Positions 59,728 through 64,000 of a stretch of DNA of 64,000 nt are shown in pieces. This DNA is from Devosia sp. (GTDB taxonomy: Bacteria > Pseudomonadota > Alphaproteobacteria > Rhizobiales > Devosiaceae). The stretch's first letter is position 1, and each line of letters starts with the position of its first letter. The position numbers were made by a program, and so were the translations under genes. The DNA is taken from the NCBI RefSeq assembly GCF_014860165.1, contig NZ_JACZKG010000049.1:1-64000 (forward strand), given 5' to 3'. Below the pieces are notes generated by a model. That model was not told the DNA's origin, did no database searches, and saw only the letters and a list, made by a program, of their open reading frames with translations.

Positions 59728-60040
59728 TACTTCCGCCACCATCAATGGTGCGAGCATAAACCGTCACATTCGCGGCCTGGAATGCCGGCTTCGTTCCGCT
59801 TGCGGCACTCCTCTGGGTGTTACCGCGTCACACCCGGACATCCGGGAGTCGGGTCTCGCTCGCAATGCCGTCGGTATATTCAAGCAATTTCAAAGCACTA
59901 GCCTGTCATAAACGCGTCACGCAATCGCAATAAAACTGTCGCGTGGCCCCCATATGGTCCCCCTCGTCAAGGGCGGCACCGGGAATGAACTGCCGGAACG
60001 GCCAGCCAGGTTTGAACTGAATTCCGAAAGGGAAATCCCC
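59728..60040. other. Intergenic pst leader
   Basis: This is the leader of the pst operon. Apart from the Pho box at 59903-59920, GTCAC half-sites occur near 59763 and 59825. There is no gene. Confidence 0.6.
59903..59920 (+). promoter_or_regulatory. Pho box upstream of pst operon
   Basis: CTGTCAT-AAAC-GCGTCAC is close to the consensus PhoB box (CTGTCAT-N4-CTGTCAT), with an 11-bp period, 120 nt upstream of pstS. It predicts PhoB control of the pst operon. Confidence 0.8.
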
Positions 60041-61060
60041 ATGAAGACCGCACTCTACGCCAGTGCTGCCGTGATCGCGCTCGCCGCCTTCGGCACGCCT
60101 GCTGCTTTCGCCCAGTCGCGCGACACCATCCAGGTGGCCGGCTCGTCCACCGTGCTGCCCTTCGCCTCGATCGTGGCTGAAGAATTTGGCGCGGTCTTCC
60201 CTGAATTCAAGACTCCGGTCGTCGGCTCCGGCGGCACCGGCGGCGGCCTCAAGCAGTTCTGCGAAGGCGTCGGCGAAAACACCATCGACATCGCCAATGC
60301 CTCGCGCCAGATCAAGGACAGCGAGCTTGAAGCCTGCACCGCTGCCGGCGTGACCGACGTCCGCGAAATCCAGTTCGGCTATGACGGCATCGTGTTTGCC
60401 TCGGCTGCATCAGGCCCGGACTTCGCCCTGACCCCCGTTCAGGTGTTCAAGGCCATTGCCGCCAAGGTGCCGGTTGACGGTGCCATGGTCGACAACCCCT
60501 ACACCAAGTGGTCGGAAATCGACGCTTCGCTGCCCGATCAGGCGATCGCCCTGGCCATCCCGGGTTCCAACCACGGCACCCGTGAAGTGTTCGAGGAAAA
60601 GGTCACCAATGCCGGCTGCGAAGAAGCTGGGCTGCCCGAGATGACCGAAGAAGAACTCGAAGCCGCCTGCACCACCTTCCGTCAGGACGTCGTCGTCGAG
60701 ATCGCTGGCGACTACACCGAGACCCTGGCCCGCCTGACCTCGAACACCGACACCGTCGGCGTGTTCGGTCTGTCCTTCTACGAACAGAATACCGACACCC
60801 TCAAGGTTGCGACCGTCAACGGCGTCGTGCCGTCGGCCGAAGCCGTCGCTGCCGGCGAATACCCGGTTTCCCGCCCGCTGTTCTTCTACGTGAAGGGTCA
60901 GCATATCGGCGTGATCCCCGGCATCGAGGAATATGTTCAGTTCTTCCTCTCCGAGCAGATGTCGGGCGCCGGTGGTACCCTTGAGGCCGCAGGCCTGATC
61001 CCGCAGCCGGCCGAAAAGACCGCTGAAGTTCTCGCCGCTTTCTCTGCCGGCGCGATGTAA
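60041..61060 (+). CDS. Phosphate-binding protein PstS
   Basis: This is a 339-residue periplasmic phosphate-binding protein with a signal peptide (MKTALYASAAVIALAAFGTP, then AAFAQ). Phosphate-site stretches are present: VAGSSTVLPFA, VVGSGGTGGGLKQF and IANASRQIKDSE. ATG 60041 begins the signal peptide; the upstream open frame is not coding-like. It is first in pstSCAB and is followed by a stem-loop. Confidence 0.9.
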   Translation: MKTALYASAAVIALAAFGTPAAFAQSRDTIQVAGSSTVLPFASIVAEEFGAVFPEFKTPVVGSGGTGGGLKQFCEGVGENTIDIANASRQIKDSELEACTAAGVTDVREIQFGYDGIVFASAASGPDFALTPVQVFKAIAAKVPVDGAMVDNPYTKWSEIDASLPDQAIALAIPGSNHGTREVFEEKVTNAGCEEAGLPEMTEEELEAACTTFRQDVVVEIAGDYTETLARLTSNTDTVGVFGLSFYEQNTDTLKVATVNGVVPSAEAVAAGEYPVSRPLFFYVKGQHIGVIPGIEEYVQFFLSEQMSGAGGTLEAAGLIPQPAEKTAEVLAAFSAGAM

Positions 61061-61069
61061 CGAACCCAA

Positions 61070-61093
61070 GGGCCGCGCCATCATGCGCGGCCC
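61070..61093 (+). terminator. Stem-loop with short U-tract between pstS and pstC
   Basis: GGGCCGCGC and GCGCGGCCC form a perfect 9-bp stem with a 6-nt loop, followed by ACTCTTTCT, a partial U-tract. It probably reduces transcription into pstC so that PstS is made in excess. Confidence 0.6.
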
Positions 61094-61119
61094 ACTCTTT
61101 CTAGCGGGGGCGCAGAACG

Positions 61120-62499
61120 ATGAATTCCCTTGTCATTGCCGGTCTGCTGCTGGTGCTGCTCGGCCTGGCCTACCAGTCGGGCTGGTCCCGTAGCCGCGGT
61201 CTCTCCACCGCGAACGGCGTCAAGGTCCACTCCCGCCCCCAGTATCACGGCTCCTACGTCGCCATATGGACGCTGGTTCCGGCGCTGATCATCATTGCCC
61301 TCTGGGCCTGGCTCGGCGACGGCATCACCCACAATTTCATCGTCAGCCAGATACCGGTTGAGACCGTTCAGTCCCTCGATCAGGTCGGCCTCAACGCCAC
61401 CATCGCCCGCATCAGGTCCCTGGCGACAGGCTACGGGGTCGCCGGCGAAATCCTGCCCTATGAGCAGACCGCTGGCGATGCGCTGCGCTCGTTCCAGTTC
61501 ATCACCTTTCTGATTGTCGTCGTCGCGGCAGCCGTGGCTGGTATCGTGGCGCTGCTCTACGCGCGCGGCCGCATCACCGCCCGCCTCCGCGCCCGCAATG
61601 CGGTAGAGCGCGTCATCAATATCGCCCTGCTCGCCTGTTCGGCAGTGGCCATCCTCACCACGGTGGGCATCGTCGCCTCGCTGGTCAGCGAAGCCTACAA
61701 GTTCTTCACCTTTATCCACCCGCTCGATTTCTTCTTCGGCACGGTCTGGAACCCCAGCTTCTCGTCCACTGGCGGCGCGGCGCATGGCCAGTATGGGCTG
61801 CTGCCCCTGCTCGTCGGCACGCTGATGATCACGCTCATCGCCATGCTTGTGGCTGTGCCCGTGGGTCTGATGGCGGCAATCTATCTCAGCCAGTATGCCC
61901 ATCACAGCTTTCGCGCCGTGGCCAAGCCGATCATCGAGATCCTGGCGGGCATTCCGACCATCGTCTTCGGCTTCTTTGCACTGGTGACGGTGGGACCATT
62001 CCTGCGTGATTTCGGAAGTCTCGTCGGCCTCGACATCAAGGCAACGAGCGCGCTCACCGCGGGCATCGTCATGGGCATCATGATCATTCCCTTCGTGTCG
62101 TCCCTCTCCGACGACATTCTCAACCAGGTCCCACGCACCCTGCGCGACGGCGCCTATGGCCTGGGCGCCACCAAATCCGAGACCATACGCAATGTGCTGC
62201 TGCCCGCGGCCCTGCCCGGTATTGTCGGCGCCTTCCTGCTCGCAGTCAGCCGTGCCGTTGGCGAAACCATGATCGTGGTGCTGGCCGCCGGCAATAGTCC
62301 GGTGCTGCGCGGCAACCCATTTGAACCCGTGGCGACCATCACGGTATCCATCGTCAACCAGCTGACGGGCGACTCCGATTTTGCCGGTCCCCAGTCGCTG
62401 GTTGCCTTCGCACTGGGTCTGACGCTCTTCGTCATCACCCTCTGCCTCAACGTATTCGCCCTCTACATCGTCCGTCGCTTCCGGGAGCAGTACGAATAA
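61120..62499 (+). CDS. Phosphate ABC permease PstC
   Basis: This is a 459-residue permease. It has a long N-terminal part with two extra helices (about 1-15 and 45-70), a third region at about 125-150, and a permease core (about 215-450) with PVGLMAAIYLSQYAHHSFRA, LAGIPTIVFGFFALVTVGPF and the coupling loop GAYGLGATKSETIRNVLLPA. The length is normal for alphaproteobacterial PstC. It works with PstA and PstB. Confidence 0.9.
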   Translation: MNSLVIAGLLLVLLGLAYQSGWSRSRGLSTANGVKVHSRPQYHGSYVAIWTLVPALIIIALWAWLGDGITHNFIVSQIPVETVQSLDQVGLNATIARIRSLATGYGVAGEILPYEQTAGDALRSFQFITFLIVVVAAAVAGIVALLYARGRITARLRARNAVERVINIALLACSAVAILTTVGIVASLVSEAYKFFTFIHPLDFFFGTVWNPSFSSTGGAAHGQYGLLPLLVGTLMITLIAMLVAVPVGLMAAIYLSQYAHHSFRAVAKPIIEILAGIPTIVFGFFALVTVGPFLRDFGSLVGLDIKATSALTAGIVMGIMIIPFVSSLSDDILNQVPRTLRDGAYGLGATKSETIRNVLLPAALPGIVGAFLLAVSRAVGETMIVVLAAGNSPVLRGNPFEPVATITVSIVNQLTGDSDFAGPQSLVAFALGLTLFVITLCLNVFALYIVRRFREQYE

Positions 62500-62501
62500 T
62501 C

Positions 62502-63866
62502 ATGACCGATATGCTCTCCACGGGCCAGCAGGCCTCCATCGACCGCACCAGGCTGATCCGCGCCGGTCTGCGGAAGCGGCATCTGAGCGAGAATATCTTC
62601 AAGGGTCTTGGCCTGGCCGCGATCATCCTGGCCCTGGGCTTCGTCGCCCTGCTGTTTGTCGATATCGTCCGCAAGGGCGTGCCGGCCTTTACCCAGTCCA
62701 ACCTGCACCTGGCGATCACCTACGATCCGGCCATCCTCAAGATCGATCCGCCACCGGTACGCGCCGCCGGCCAGTCCGACGCCGATTTCCAGGCCGCCAA
62801 CCTCAAGTGGCAGCGCGATCTGGCGATGCTCAACTGGAACAAGGTGATCGAGGCGAGCCTCCGCGCCGCGGCGCCCGCCGGCCTTGAGATCGACGCCAAG
62901 GCACTGCTGTCGATCGCCGAGACCGACGCCCGCCATGTCGTGCGCGAAATGTTCGTCGCCAACCCGTCCCTGCTCGGCCAGACCGTCGAGGTCGAGCTCT
63001 TGGCTTCAGCCAATGCCGTCAACTGGATCCGCGGCAATATCGATCGCTCGCTGGGCGATGCCCAGCAGCAGCTATCGGCTTCTGCCCGTACACTCATCGA
63101 CGAATTCGTCGCCAACGGCACGATCACCAACGGCTTCGCCTGGTCCATCTTCACCAATGTCGACAGCCGCTCCGCACCCGCTTCGGCCGGCCTGCTCGGC
63201 GCCTTTGTGGGCACGCTGTGGATGATGCTGATCGTCATCGTCCTGGCCGTGCCGATCGGGGTGGCCTCGGCCATCTACCTTGAGGAATTCGCGCCCAAGT
63301 CGCGCATCACCGATTTCATCGAAGTCAACATCAACAACCTGGCAGCCGTCCCCTCCATCGTCTTCGGCCTGCTCGGTGCCGCCGCCTTCATCAACTACAT
63401 GCACCTGCCCATCTCGGCCCCGATCGTCGGCGGTCTGGTGCTGACGCTGATGACGCTGCCCACCATCATCATCGCCACCCGCGGCGCCCTGCTCGGCGTC
63501 TCCCCCGCTTTGCGCCAGGCTGCGCTCGGCATGGGTGCATCCAAGACGCAGATGGTGTTTCACCACGTGCTGCCGGTCACCTTCCCCTCGATCCTGACCG
63601 CCACCATCCTGGGCGTCGCCCATGCGCTGGGCGAAACCGCACCCCTGCTGCTCATCGGCATGAAGGCCTTCGTGGCCGCCGTGCCGGCCACGCCCCTGGA
63701 CCAGGCCACCGCCCTGCCCGTCCAGATCTACCTCTGGCAGGGCAACGAGAACCGCAACTTCTTCGAACCCCGCACCGCTGCGGCGATCATGGTGCTCCTG
63801 CTCGTCATGATCTGCCTCAACGGCGTCGCCATCTACCTGCGTTCGCGCCTCGAAAAGCGCGCCTGA
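62502..63866 (+). CDS. Phosphate ABC permease PstA
   Basis: This is a 454-residue permease with a DUF3333-type N-terminal extension: a first helix (GLAAIILALGFVALLFVDIV) and a large periplasmic domain of about 160 residues, then the permease core with PIGVASAIYLEEFAPKSRIT, LAAVPSIVFGLLGAAAFINY and the coupling loop QAALGMGASKTQMVFHHVLP. It starts 2 bases after pstC. Confidence 0.9.
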   Translation: MTDMLSTGQQASIDRTRLIRAGLRKRHLSENIFKGLGLAAIILALGFVALLFVDIVRKGVPAFTQSNLHLAITYDPAILKIDPPPVRAAGQSDADFQAANLKWQRDLAMLNWNKVIEASLRAAAPAGLEIDAKALLSIAETDARHVVREMFVANPSLLGQTVEVELLASANAVNWIRGNIDRSLGDAQQQLSASARTLIDEFVANGTITNGFAWSIFTNVDSRSAPASAGLLGAFVGTLWMMLIVIVLAVPIGVASAIYLEEFAPKSRITDFIEVNINNLAAVPSIVFGLLGAAAFINYMHLPISAPIVGGLVLTLMTLPTIIIATRGALLGVSPALRQAALGMGASKTQMVFHHVLPVTFPSILTATILGVAHALGETAPLLLIGMKAFVAAVPATPLDQATALPVQIYLWQGNENRNFFEPRTAAAIMVLLLVMICLNGVAIYLRSRLEKRA

Positions 63867-63896
63867 ACGCGACAACCAGATACAAGGATGTCTCAA

Positions 63897-64000
63897 ATGG
63901 ATATGCTGGCCGGCAAGGTTAAGATGACCCAACAATCAGTGAACACCGCCATGAACCCCGCCGACGCCCTTGAGCGCCCCATCCGCCTGACAGCGCGCGA
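63897..64000 (+). CDS. PstB N-terminus (phosphate ABC ATPase), partial
   Basis: This is an open frame running off the window: MDMLAGKVKMTQQSVNTAMN, PADALERPIRLTAR. PstB proteins begin with a short tail before the first beta strand, and the position straight after pstA makes this pstB. Walker A lies outside the window. Confidence 0.8.
   Translation, partial: MDMLAGKVKMTQQSVNTAMNPADALERPIRLTAR

Overview
The window looks like chromosomal DNA of a GC-rich alphaproteobacterium, most likely a member of the Hyphomicrobiales close to Devosia/Pelagibacterium. The basis is gene content (IalB-like protein, cpa/tad pilus genes, a Hyf/Ehr-type membrane complex, DUF3333-type PstA, many ABC uptake operons), dense ATGA/TGATG gene overlaps, and a PHO-regulated phosphonate/phosphate block. 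The genus is inferred, not shown.

Layout. (1) 0-7.1 kb is an accessory/defence region: an ArdC antirestriction protein, small DUF1508 and HTH-like genes, a DUF5655 protein with a nuclease-like core, a decayed copy of a tRNA 3' half with its flank, and a three-gene cluster ending in a zinc-hook SMC/Rad50-like ATPase. (2) 7.4-13.9 kb: a PAS-LuxR regulator divergent from a complete branched-chain-amino-acid-type (HAAT) ABC uptake operon with an alpha/beta hydrolase. (3) 14.4-21.5 kb, minus strand: a six-gene hydrogenase-4/complex I-like operon (hyfB-C-E-F-G-I order) whose large subunit lacks the usual NiFe cysteines, so it is probably an energy-converting-hydrogenase-related (Ehr) complex; hyfF carries an in-frame stop. 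(4) 21.8-31.8 kb: a patchwork of small genes (DUF1275, two duplicated XRE regulators, PilZ/receiver pair, a frameshifted spermidine-synthase-like gene, GFA protein, lipoprotein, a LysR/AhpD/PNPOx/DUF1348 cluster, and a pseudo-HtrA plus LuxR pair). (5) 32-39.5 kb: a catabolic cluster with an NMT1-type ABC importer, cytosine-deaminase-like amidohydrolase, FAD oxidase, quinone reductase and a divergent RidA/creatininase pair, suggesting use of a nitrogen heterocycle. (6) 39.6-40.5 kb: a short tyrosine recombinase between two repeat elements. (7) 40.6-44 kb: a partial tad pilus set (cpaB, cpaC, lipoprotein, tadD). (8) 44.3-53.1 kb: an IS256 remnant, a histidine kinase/LuxR response regulator pair, a 1537-residue repeat autotransporter and an IalB-like protein. 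(9) 53.5 kb: tRNA-Ile2/Met(CAU). (10) 53.8-64 kb: an IclR regulator, an aldo/keto reductase, then phnCDEE and pstSCAB, each behind a recognisable Pho box; pstB runs off the end.

The least ordinary structures are: the degenerate tRNA 3' half at 3.2 kb, which matches the intact tRNA at 53.5 kb in orientation and 3' flank and could mark the ends of an old ~50 kb island; the zinc-hook ATPase cluster at 3.6-7.1 kb; the repeat pair that surrounds the recombinase at 40 kb but abuts directly at 14 kb; and the recurring stem-loop placed just after the substrate-binding-protein gene in four ABC operons.

Coordinates, motifs and reading-frame breaks were read directly from the sequence. Family names come from recognition of motifs without database searches.
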